From positions 1-39,090 of the forward strand of contig JAFGMY010000174.1 of assembly GCA_016927325.1 (NCBI GenBank): 39,090 nucleotides of DNA, in the 5' to 3' direction. This DNA is from Actinomycetota bacterium. Its GTDB lineage: Bacteria > Actinomycetota > Geothermincolia > Fen-727 > Anoxymicrobiaceae. Of the stretch, positions 32,633 through 39,090 are shown one piece after another (within the stretch, counting starts at the first letter, position 1; each line of letters begins with the position of its first letter). The notes beneath the pieces were generated by a model. That model made no database searches and was not told the origin of the DNA. It was given only the letters and a program-made list of their open reading frames with translations. The position numbers were made by a program, and so were the translations under genes.

Positions 32633-33951
32633 ACACCAGAGTTGGGGTCGACTATCGAGCCGGTGAAAAGGTTGATGCCGCTTGGGTCATCCCTGATGAC
32701 AAAGTAGAATGGGTGGTCTACTGTCATCTCGAACCGCTGTTCCGGTTCCGGCACTGCGGTAAGCTCCATTTCAACGGAAGTCACTGCCGCGGCTTCGGTA
32801 CCTTTCTCATTGACGTCAACAAACGTCTTCTGTTTGACTGTCTTTATCCGGACAGGGTCAGTTGCCGTGCCGGCCTCGACCATCTTCCGGAAATCAGCCT
32901 GGTCTGTGAAAGCTATCCCCATCCCGAGAGCGGTAAGCGCGTCGTTCAAGGTCTTCTCATATTCGATCTTAAAGCGAGGCAACCTGATGTCTCCTTCCAT
33001 CCGGTTGAACTGCGTCATCCAGGTGTTCCATTCTTCCGCTTTTAAATTCCCGATAAAATTCTCTAGACTCTGAGTATCCCTGGGGAGAAAAACGTACATC
33101 GCAACATTTTCATCTCCATAAGGCAGTCTCACCGCCTGGAACTGTTCATTTTCCATGTATCCATACTCACCGGAGCCGAACATCATCGGGACTTCTTTTT
33201 CCCCGCTACCCGCTGTAGTGAACTTCATGTCTTTCGTTTGAGATTTGTCGAACTCCGATGTCCATGTACCCTTGAAGTAGATAGCGTTGAGAAGGAGGAG
33301 TATCGTCTGAGGGCTGATCGGTGGCTTTATGATCTCGGTTATTTTATCGTTGGTATTGTCACTTACCCACTTGTTGATCATTTTCGCGGCGGAGCCGCTC
33401 TGGAGGTCAAGGCTCCGGACCTCGGCACTGTAATATTCTCTATCCATGTCAAGGAACTCATCGCTGAAAGTTATGTCCTGTCTTCCCCACAAGGAATTCG
33501 CGATGTTGAGGGTTATCCCGGGATCCGTTTCCTCGAGCCAGTTTATCAGGTCTTTATTGAGTCGGTTTATCTCTTCGGCGGACAAACCGTTTAACTGGAG
33601 CGCGTTTTCCATCGCGGTCCGTGTTTCGCCTTCCGCACCGTTCATGGTCATGGCAAGCGCCATTTCCAGGCTCACCGGGGAAAGGAAGATGTTCTTAAGA
33701 CCATCTTCGGAGGCGACCTGTTTATGGAACTCGATAGACAGCCGGTCCAGGCTTTGCGGCAACGTACCAAGTGCCGGAGGTGCCGCGCCTCCGCCTCCGT
33801 TCTGATCTTCTCCCTGCGGCGGCTTGCACCCCGCAACACCGCCGGCGAGCAAAGACAAGACAAAGACGCAGGATACGACAAAGGCGAGGAACGTTCTAGA
33901 GATGGGCCGCTTCCGAAAAGTTTCCTCTGGTGTTCTATTATTGCATGACAT
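32629..33951 (-). CDS. Serpin-family lipoprotein (putative secreted protease inhibitor)
   Basis: 440 residues from ATG 33951, which has AAGGGGG six bases ahead; a longer frame to 33993 lacks support. A lipoprotein signal ends at a lipobox GVAGC (Cys42), followed by a Gly/Pro spacer, so the inhibitor sits on the outer membrane face. The serpin fold runs from about residue 65: NIFLSPVSLEMALAMTMNGAEGET, LLLLNAIYFKGTWTSEFD, and FVDVNEKGTEAAAVTSVE. The last is the inhibitory hinge: Thr at P14 and small residues at P12-P9. By counting from the hinge, P1-P1' is about Thr-Ala in ELTAVPEP, suggesting elastase- or subtilisin-like targets. Bacterial serpins are sporadic, and the repeats at both ends support acquisition or shuffling. 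Confidence 0.9.
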   Translation of the reverse strand: MSCNNRTPEETFRKRPISRTFLAFVVSCVFVLSLLAGGVAGCKPPQGEDQNGGGGAAPPALGTLPQSLDRLSIEFHKQVASEDGLKNIFLSPVSLEMALAMTMNGAEGETRTAMENALQLNGLSAEEINRLNKDLINWLEETDPGITLNIANSLWGRQDITFSDEFLDMDREYYSAEVRSLDLQSGSAAKMINKWVSDNTNDKITEIIKPPISPQTILLLLNAIYFKGTWTSEFDKSQTKDMKFTTAGSGEKEVPMMFGSGEYGYMENEQFQAVRLPYGDENVAMYVFLPRDTQSLENFIGNLKAEEWNTWMTQFNRMEGDIRLPRFKIEYEKTLNDALTALGMGIAFTDQADFRKMVEAGTATDPVRIKTVKQKTFVDVNEKGTEAAAVTSVEMELTAVPEPEQRFEMTVDHPFYFVIRDDPSGINLFTGSIVDPNSGV

Positions 33952-33962
33952 ACCGAACCCCC

Positions 33963-33979
33963 TTAACCCCCGGTGTCCC
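33963..33979 (-). repeat. Inverted partial copy of the repeat end at the serpin 5' side
   Basis: TTAACCCCCGGTGTCCC is the inverse of the repeat end GGGACACCGGGGTTAA (32617-32632) with one extra C. It lies directly before the serpin ribosome site, so the gene is bracketed by matching ends in opposite orientation. Confidence 0.55.
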
Positions 33980-34030
33980 GGTGCGTTCTCCAAACGGGAA
34001 AACGAACGCCCTGACTCTGTTAAAACTTTA

Positions 34031-34059
34031 TTATAAGACGATAAATACCGCTAATTAGT
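34031..34059 (-). promoter_or_regulatory. Promoter of the serpin gene
   Basis: A perfect TATAAT lies on the minus strand (34036-34031), and 17 bases upstream is a weak -35 (CTAATT). Transcription would start near 34024 with a leader of about 70 bases. Confidence 0.5.
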
Positions 34060-34075
34060 TCGCGGTACTCTATCT

Positions 34076-34148
34076 GGTGCCTGGCACCAAGTGATGCAAA
34101 ATGTCGCATTTGGTGCCAGGCACCAAATGCGGCACCAAATGCGGCATA
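34076..34148. repeat. REP-like palindromic element
   Basis: A perfect 15-bp inverted repeat (34076-34090 with 34110-34124), whose arms are themselves near-palindromic (GGTGCCTGGCACC), encloses a small ATGC/GCAT stem. Next to it the word AAATGCGGCA is repeated in tandem (34125-34134, 34137-34146). It resembles REP elements moved by Y1 (RAYT) transposases. None is in the window. Confidence 0.75.
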
Positions 34149-34152
34149 AATG

Positions 34153-34180
34153 AAAAAACGGGGCTGTTGCGCCCCGTTTT
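34153..34180 (-). terminator. Terminator of the HEAT-repeat gene
   Basis: A 10-bp stem (34155-34164 with 34171-34180, AAAACGGGGC type) is followed on the minus strand by TTTTTT. It lies 27 bases past the stop of the HEAT gene. Confidence 0.8.
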
Positions 34181-34206
34181 AGATCTTTTTGATTATGTGT
34201 GGCTGC

Positions 34207-34941
34207 TTACTGTGGCCCGCCGCCGCCGGGTTGCTGTTCCATAGCTTTTCTCATCTTGAACTCCTGGAGAATAGAAGCGGCCATCTGTCCCATCTGGTCG
34301 TCCTCTTTCTTCAGTTTTGCAAGTGGAATCGCCGCGCGATCGTCGCCAATTATTCCCAGCGCTTCAATGGCGGCCATCTTCAAACCATAATGGCCCCGTT
34401 CCAGGCACTTGATGAGCGGTTCCACCGCGCGCGGGTCCCCGATCTTTCCGAGAGCCACAGCAGACGCACCGGACACCATAGGCTCATCCTCTTCAAGGAG
34501 TTCGATAAGGATATCTACAGTCTGGTCGTCACCGATCTCACCCAGCGCATACGCGATGCTCATCCGGACACAATCGTTATCGTCACTGAGGGAATCGACG
34601 AGGCAACTCACCGCTTTTCCGTCACCGATGTCGCCCAATGCTCTGGCGGTAAACTCACGCACACGCCAATCGTCGTCACCGAGGCACTTCGCTATCGGGT
34701 CGACCGCTTTAGGGTCGCCGAGTTTTCCCAGGCTGAAGATGGCCGAAGTTCTTATGTATTCGTCCTCATCTTCCACCTGGGGAATCAGCGAATCGACCGC
34801 CTTGGTATCTCCCAGCTTGCCAAGAGCTATCGCGGCCTTGATACGCACACTATTATTCTTGTGGTTCAAAGCTTCGATCAACTCGTCAACATCTTTGTTT
34901 TTTTTCAACCTGTCTGTGGCAGGCCTACCAGAGGAACCCAT
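34207..34941 (-). CDS. HEAT-repeat (PBS-lyase-like) protein, copy 1
   Basis: 244 residues, ATG 34941 with GGGAGG eight bases ahead. After a short polar head (MGSSGRPATDRLKKNKDVD), six or seven HEAT repeats of about 31 residues follow, each like KAVDSLIPQVEDEDEYIRTSA plus ALGKLGDP. The end is Met/Gln/Gly/Pro-rich (QQPGGGGPQ). Such solenoids bind proteins; the phycobilisome-lyase relationship is only by repeat type. No enzyme site is seen. It is the last gene of a three-gene minus-strand set ending at the terminator 34153-34180. Confidence 0.88.
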   Translation of the reverse strand: MGSSGRPATDRLKKNKDVDELIEALNHKNNSVRIKAAIALGKLGDTKAVDSLIPQVEDEDEYIRTSAIFSLGKLGDPKAVDPIAKCLGDDDWRVREFTARALGDIGDGKAVSCLVDSLSDDNDCVRMSIAYALGEIGDDQTVDILIELLEEDEPMVSGASAVALGKIGDPRAVEPLIKCLERGHYGLKMAAIEALGIIGDDRAAIPLAKLKKEDDQMGQMAASILQEFKMRKAMEQQPGGGGPQ

Positions 34942-35112
34942 TATCTACGCCTCCCTTGACTTACGAATAAAGGTTACTAAAGAAAGGTAACGGTCAAATG
35001 CTATTCAATAGCGATACAGTCTTCAGGGTACCAGTATCTAATTATATCCTTAGTGTGGGCATGAAGTTAAGGTTTTTTTGTCGGTTGGCGTACGAAGCCT
35101 GTATTCAAACTG

Positions 35113-35826
35113 TCAGTCAGCAAGCTCGAAACCTTTTGCTTTCAGCTCTTCAAGCCCGGTCAGGGCGAAGCTGCGAACGTTCGCGTTATCGCTTTTGAGT
35201 GCTCTTTCAAGCGGCCTGAGGGAGGGTTCGCCGATCATCACCAGGGCGCTCGTCGCGGTTCTCCGGACGGCGTTTTCGCTGTCGCCAAGAAGCAGTACCA
35301 ACGGCCCGACCGCTTTCGGGTCGCCGATTTCTCCCAGGGCGTAAGCCGCGTGCTTTCGCACGCGCCAGTCTTCGTCATTCAGGCTGGTGCAAAGCGGCCC
35401 AACCGCCCTTGGATCTTTAATTTTTCCCAGTGCCTGGGCGACCGCCTTCCGCACCCAGATATCGTCGTCCTGAAGACGACCTGTCAGAGGTTCGACGGCG
35501 ACCGGTTCACCAAACTCTCCTAAAGCGTGTGCGGCATATTTTCGCACGCGCCAGTCCTTATCGTTGAGACAGAAGGAAATTGGCTCAGCGGCCGAGGAGT
35601 CACCTATCCCCTCAAGAGCTTCGGCGGCGGCTATCTTTATAAAAGCGTCTTCTTCCTGAAGAAGCCGTACCAGTTCGGGGACAGCCGGTGAATAGCCGAT
35701 TTTCCCAAGCGCGGCCGCAGCCTGGATGCGGACACTGTTGTTGTCGTGCCGCAAAAACCCAACCAGTTCCTCGAAACTGGTTGATTTCTTTATCCTTTCG
35801 ATATCAGGCCTGCTGCCCTCGCCCAT
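35113..35826 (-). CDS. HEAT-repeat (PBS-lyase-like) protein, copy 2
   Basis: 237 residues, ATG 35826 with GGAG four bases ahead. It is a paralogue of the next gene: the head (MGEGSRPDIERIKKSTSFEELV) and repeat order are alike, with units such as PRAVGPLCTSLNDEDWRVR and HAAYALGEIGDP. It lacks the Gly/Pro/Gln tail. The gap to copy 1 is 171 bases and to the upstream repeat protein 101 bases. A tandem duplication with divergence is the simplest reading. Confidence 0.88.
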   Translation of the reverse strand: MGEGSRPDIERIKKSTSFEELVGFLRHDNNSVRIQAAAALGKIGYSPAVPELVRLLQEEDAFIKIAAAEALEGIGDSSAAEPISFCLNDKDWRVRKYAAHALGEFGEPVAVEPLTGRLQDDDIWVRKAVAQALGKIKDPRAVGPLCTSLNDEDWRVRKHAAYALGEIGDPKAVGPLVLLLGDSENAVRRTATSALVMIGEPSLRPLERALKSDNANVRSFALTGLEELKAKGFELAD

Positions 35827-35927
35827 ATTTCTCCGTAGATCAACTGGATGCCGGTGCCGGGCATCAAAAAGCTTTCCTCTGCTCTTACATAACCGTCAAT
35901 TGATTTCTAATCCGCGCCGCGGGTTAT

Positions 35928-36953
35928 TCAGGCGGACGGCGGCTGCTGCGGCTGCCGCTTCGCGCCGGCGCCAGGGAACATGTTCTGCCACATCGAAAGA
36001 GCGAGACTTATCATTTCAGTCATCAGCGCGGGATTGTCCCTGACGATGGTCATCATATTCTGGGTCATGTCCTGGATCGTCTTCTTTATGATCGAGTCCG
36101 GCTTCTGAAGCTCGGTGTTAACCCAGGACAGCGCCAGAGAGGTCATTTTAAGCCCGAACTGCACTATGCGGTTGAAATAGTCCTCCGGAGTGGTTCCATG
36201 GGCCGCGAAAGCCTCTCTATACCCTTCAACCGTATCCTTGCCAAGCCCCCCCATTGTCTCGGCGACAGCCGGATTGGAGTCGGCCATATTCAATATATCG
36301 GTCAGTAGAATTTGGCCCATGCCAAGGCTTTCACCGACTGTCTTGGCGTCTATGCCCTTTACTATTTTTGATACGGACTCGATAAATGCCGGGGTCTCCA
36401 GCTGTGATGAGTTCTGTAGAAGCCCCTTGTAAGCCTTGATTGCCATATTCACTATAACTGCGGGATTAAAATACTCTGTAGGAGTTGTTCCACGGGCAGC
36501 GAACGCGTGCTTGTACCCTTCAATAGCGCCTTTACCCAGTTTGCCTATCGTCTCTGCGACATCCGGGTTGGAATTTGCCATGTTTACTATGTCGGCCAGC
36601 AACATCTGGCCGATGCCGACGCTCTCGCCGATCGTCTTGACGTCTATGCGCTTTGCTATGCTTGATATGGTCTCGATCAGTACCGGTGCCTGGAACTGCG
36701 ATATATTTCTTATGAGTTCACAGTAGACCTCGATGAGTATGTTGATTACAGCGGAAGTGGTGTCTATCATCTGGAGGAAAAAATCAGGGTCTTCCCATAT
36801 CAGCGTATGAATGAGGCTCGGAATGTTTTCGGGATCGAGCTCATTCAGGATGAGCTGGATCTGCTTTTTGAACATGGGAGTGTTGATCAATTCCCGGGAC
36901 ACCTTGGCCATCGCCCCTATCGGACCGTTCTGTTCTCTGATCTCTTCTTCCAT
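35928..36953 (-). CDS. Unrecognised protein with a 98-residue tandem repeat
   Basis: 341 residues, ATG 36953 with AGGAGG five bases ahead. Residues 68-163 and 166-261 are two copies of one all-helical unit: SQFQAPVLIETISSIAKRID against SQLETPAFIESVSKIVKGID, then IGESVGIGQMLLADIVNMANSNP against VGESLGMGQILLTDILNMADSNP, and HAFAARGTTPTEYFN against EAFAAHGTTPEDYFN. A helical head (1-67) and tail (262-330) flank them, and the end is Gln/Pro-rich. No signal peptide or clear membrane helix, and no catalytic motif, were seen. It precedes two HEAT scaffolds on the same strand and may work with them. I recognise no family. Confidence 0.8.
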   Translation of the reverse strand: MEEEIREQNGPIGAMAKVSRELINTPMFKKQIQLILNELDPENIPSLIHTLIWEDPDFFLQMIDTTSAVINILIEVYCELIRNISQFQAPVLIETISSIAKRIDVKTIGESVGIGQMLLADIVNMANSNPDVAETIGKLGKGAIEGYKHAFAARGTTPTEYFNPAVIVNMAIKAYKGLLQNSSQLETPAFIESVSKIVKGIDAKTVGESLGMGQILLTDILNMADSNPAVAETMGGLGKDTVEGYREAFAAHGTTPEDYFNRIVQFGLKMTSLALSWVNTELQKPDSIIKKTIQDMTQNMMTIVRDNPALMTEMISLALSMWQNMFPGAGAKRQPQQPPSA

Positions 36954-36984
36954 TTCTACCTCCTGTTTGTTCTCCGGTTAACGT

Positions 36985-36990
36985 ATTATA
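36985..36990 (-). promoter_or_regulatory. -10 element of the repeat-protein/HEAT gene set
   Basis: A perfect TATAAT on the minus strand (36990-36985) lies about 32 bases ahead of ATG 36953. The -35 match is weak (GGTCAG). It would drive the 341-residue protein and perhaps both HEAT genes. Confidence 0.5.
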
Positions 36991-37091
36991 TATCGCTGTT
37001 CCGAAAACTGACCCGGGTTATTGTGGATTTCCAAAAAAAACGTTCAATACGGGGAAAAATACGGGTATTCTCTTTTAACTTCCCGCCGCTG

Positions 37092-37577
37092 TCAACCGGG
37101 CATGTCCGTTCCGGCGGGCTTTGTCCGTCTTTTTCCCGGAGGACTGTACCAGAGCGGCTTTTCTTTTGCCCACTCATCGATTCCGACCCTGTTAATCTTT
37201 CGCATGTTTTTCTTGTGGGCTTCCCCATGGACAGCTTCAAGAAACTGAAGCTTCTTGCAGGTTGTGAACTCACCGCACTCCCAGCAGCCGCGGTAACCTT
37301 TCCGGGTTGCGCACTCGGCGATATTGCAGAAACGGGACCTGGTGCCTGTCCTGCAGCCTTTGCACCTTAACTTTACAAGGGCGCCCAGCACTTCATAACA
37401 GTCGCTGTATTTTTCAAACTCCTTAAAGGGGATGGTTTCCGCTACTTTGTCAAACCTGCAGGACCTCAACTCTTTTCTCAGGTCTCTTGCGAGGTCCGGA
37501 ATGGTGCCTGTGCCAAAGGGGCAGTCCGCACAGTACAGACCACAGTAGGATGTTGCACTTAAGCAGTCTTTGTTCAT
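37092..37577 (-). CDS. DUF3795 cysteine-rich protein
   Basis: 161 residues, ATG 37577 with GGGAGG about seven bases ahead. The cysteine pattern is the DUF3795 signature: YCGLYCADCP at the start, CKGCRTGT, CNIAECATRKG, CWECGEFTTCKKL. These likely bind a metal or iron-sulfur centre. The C-terminus GIDEWAKEKPLW follows the family pattern. The role is unknown; family members are common in anaerobes. It lies upstream of the 341-residue gene on the same strand, separated by that gene's own promoter. Confidence 0.87.
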   Translation of the reverse strand: MNKDCLSATSYCGLYCADCPFGTGTIPDLARDLRKELRSCRFDKVAETIPFKEFEKYSDCYEVLGALVKLRCKGCRTGTRSRFCNIAECATRKGYRGCWECGEFTTCKKLQFLEAVHGEAHKKNMRKINRVGIDEWAKEKPLWYSPPGKRRTKPAGTDMPG

Positions 37578-37868
37578 ATCGATCCTCCCTACCGCTGGAG
37601 AATATAGAAAAATTTCGGGTATAGGCTGACAGCACCGACGATCCTGAGTTCACGAAACAAGGTCTATCTTACAGCACCGGGCCGCGCTCCGGAAATTTTA
37701 CAGCCGCCATTTTCAAATCGGGAAGGCTTGGGGCGGTGTTTCTTTAAATATTACAGGTGAGGGTATAGGTACGGGAGAACAAAATAGTAACAGGAGTACC
37801 CCGCGGAGTATCCGGCGCGAAAACGCCGCGGTGAGACGTCTGGGGCCTACAGGCAAAAAATGAGATGA
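37578..37868. other. Intergenic region with a GC-rich foldable leader
   Basis: No gene is seen. The right half (37754-37856) can fold: GGTAC (37768-37772) with GTACC (37796-37800), CCGC (37801-37804) with GCGG (37828-37831) around GGCG-cgaaaa-CGCC (37814-37827), and TAGG (37766-37769) with CCTA (37846-37849). It matches no riboswitch class I know. ACAGCACCG occurs twice (about 37629 and 37671). Confidence 0.4.
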
Positions 37869-37931
37869 AAAGGGGTTTTCAGAATTTTCGGTGAAGCAGT
37901 AAGAGCGTTTTTCAGGATAATTATTGTCTCG

Positions 37932-38831
37932 GTGCCGTTCCTGGCGGCCGGGGTGATTGTGTCATCCGTCGCGACGGTTCTTATAGACAGAAGCATTATC
38001 GAAAAGGCTTTCGGCGGAGGGTTTCTGAAGAGCACCTGTGCGGCGGTTCTGCTGGCCTTCATGGTGCCGGTCTGCGAAACAGGGGAAGCGCCTGTCGCCA
38101 GAGCCCTTCTGGCCAATGGAGCTTCGCCGGGTCCTGTCGTTACCTATATACTATCCGCTTCTTCCTTCAATCCACTGATAATCGCCATGACGGTGATGGC
38201 GTTTCCGGATAACCACGGTATGGCCTGGTCCAGGGTAGCGGTTACGCTGGTGATAGCGGTAGGCGCAGGCGCCCTGTTCAGAGCGCTCCCGAACCGGTTC
38301 TCACTTCGTGGGGATTCGTCTTTTTACGCTTTTTCATGGGGGGAGAAACTGTTCGATACTAAATACGCTTCCGCCGATGCGGGCCATGCCGAAGGAAACT
38401 CAAAGGGGTCCAGCGCAAGGTTTTCGGAAAAGCTTCTCGTTGCCCTTGAAATAGCCCGGGACGAACTGTTTTACCTTTTAAGATTTCTTATCGCCGGAGC
38501 GGCAGCCTCCGCCTTTATCAGGCTGTTTGTAACCCAGAAGCAGATTCTTGGCATGTCAGGGGGCACGGGCGCTGCAATTTTCGCGTTTATGGTTCTGGGG
38601 ATCTTCCTGTGTCTGAACAGTAATATCGACTCTTCGTATGCGGCGGCGATTCCGGGAGCATATGCCGGAGAGGCCGTGCTCGGGTTTCTGGTGGCCGGGT
38701 CAATGATGGATTTGAAGTCCATGTCGATGCTGCTCTCGGTGTTCAGGGCAAGAGCGGTTGCCGTGATGGCGGCAATCGTTTATGCATCTACGTTCATACT
38801 ATGTGTTATCTCAAAGTACATCTTTTTCTGA
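37932..38831 (+). CDS. YraQ/YcgR-type permease (COG0701), disturbed 5' end
   Basis: 299 residues from GTG 37932, with about eight membrane segments. Family motifs are MVPVCETGEAPVARAL, NGASPGPVVTYILSASSFNP and, in the second half, SNIDSSYAAAIPGAYAGEAVL. The same frame is clearly coding upstream to 37869 (VFRIFGEAVRAFFRIIIVSV, part of the first helix), but it holds no usual start there. An ATG at 37860 is stopped after one codon by TGA (37866), and ATG 37865 is one frame off. A single-base change in the AAAAGGGGTTTT run (37868-37879) would give MKRVFRIFGEAV. ATT at 37884 with AGGGG upstream is another option. The transported substrate is unknown; the partner gene follows. Confidence 0.75.
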   Translation: MPFLAAGVIVSSVATVLIDRSIIEKAFGGGFLKSTCAAVLLAFMVPVCETGEAPVARALLANGASPGPVVTYILSASSFNPLIIAMTVMAFPDNHGMAWSRVAVTLVIAVGAGALFRALPNRFSLRGDSSFYAFSWGEKLFDTKYASADAGHAEGNSKGSSARFSEKLLVALEIARDELFYLLRFLIAGAAASAFIRLFVTQKQILGMSGGTGAAIFAFMVLGIFLCLNSNIDSSYAAAIPGAYAGEAVLGFLVAGSMMDLKSMSMLLSVFRARAVAVMAAIVYASTFILCVISKYIFF

Positions 38832-38840
38832 GGTGACGAA

Positions 38841-39090
38841 TTGGAAAAAAGCAAGGTCAAGTGGCATTTAATAGCGGGAAAGATCGAAGCTGTCTGGCTG
38901 ATTATCTTCGGTACAGTGATTTTAGGTTATGTCAGGAGCGGAGAATTAAAGCTGTTTCTTGAGGCTGGATGGATCAAATTCACGGAAGTCTTTGGTTTTT
39001 TTCTAGCGGTTGGAGGAGCGGCGATACTATTGTTCTGCAGGGACAACGAAAGAGACAATTCACTGTATCGCGTTCAGAATACCGGAAAAG
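38841..39090 (+). CDS. YcgQ/DUF1980 (TIGR03943-like) membrane protein, partial
   Basis: TTG start at 38841 with GAGGTG (38830-38835) five bases upstream and overlapping the permease stop region. 83 residues are present before the window edge. Two membrane segments are visible (VWLIIFGTVILGYV and VFGFFLAVGGAAILLF). The order permease then this protein matches the ycgR-ycgQ pair of Bacillus subtilis and relatives, thought to form a transport unit with an extracellular domain further on. The C-terminal part lies outside the window. Confidence 0.7.
   Translation, partial: MEKSKVKWHLIAGKIEAVWLIIFGTVILGYVRSGELKLFLEAGWIKFTEVFGFFLAVGGAAILLFCRDNERDNSLYRVQNTGK

Noticed and set aside
37866-37868. TGA read as an amino acid in the permease
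   Set aside because: Several genes in the window end in TGA and tryptophan is coded by TGG; no SECIS-like hairpin is evident.

Overview
This 39 kb window is chromosomal DNA of moderate GC content from a monoderm (Gram-positive type) bacterium. Two LytR-CpsA-Psr cell-wall ligases, a DUF916/WxL-interacting-type surface protein, ClpB plus Lon plus Hsp20, FmdB, frequent GTG/TTG starts with strong GGAGG ribosome sites, and a large secreted protein with LAEGTTAWGF repeats all fit a deep-branching member of the Actinomycetota (the kind of lineage known from subsurface and hot-spring metagenomes). The placement is inferred from gene content only; no rRNA or ribosomal protein is present.

Layout. Positions 1-6450 are a surface and secretion region: a terminator hairpin directly in front of a membrane-anchored DUF916-like protein, a tiny secreted protein, and a 1325-residue beta-propeller/IPT/repeat exoprotein. 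Positions 6.7-12.5 kb hold an MFS exporter, clpB, a small membrane protein, an AT-rich spacer, a 43-codon small ORF and a GyrI-like ligand-binding protein. At 12.6-14.8 kb there is an LCP protein and a solitary CpaB-like SAF-domain protein whose promoter matches the sigma-A consensus perfectly. A block of nested hairpins and short repeats (14.9-15.2 kb) separates these from a minus-strand cluster fmdB - mtnP - PfkB kinase - M50/CBS protease - ThiF-like E1 (15.4-19.7 kb).

From 19.9 kb come a REC-GAF-GGDEF diguanylate cyclase, a secreted papain-like amidase, a cysteine synthase, a membrane-anchored pseudokinase, a PHP phosphatase and a bacterial PH/SHOCT protein. Positions 26.7-32.5 kb carry LCP2 - hsp20 - lon - ADP-forming acyl-CoA synthetase alpha subunit, closely packed on the plus strand. 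A lipoprotein serpin follows, bounded by repeats. It is followed by a minus-strand group of two HEAT-repeat proteins and an unfamiliar protein built on a 98-residue tandem repeat, then a DUF3795 protein. The window ends in a YraQ/YcgR-type permease with a disturbed 5' end and the start of its YcgQ/DUF1980 partner, which runs off the edge.

The signals most worth following are: (i) a dispersed 70-bp repeat family (two tandem copies at 32493-32632 and a diverged inverted copy at 23877-23935) that lies just after stop codons and keeps a 6-bp hairpin with compensating changes; (ii) a probable CTG start for the acyl-CoA synthetase; (iii) a possible frameshift at the start of the permease; (iv) the serpin with repeats on both sides; and (v) the HEAT/HEAT/98-residue-repeat cluster. 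No CRISPR array, tRNA, rRNA, transposase or prophage gene was seen.
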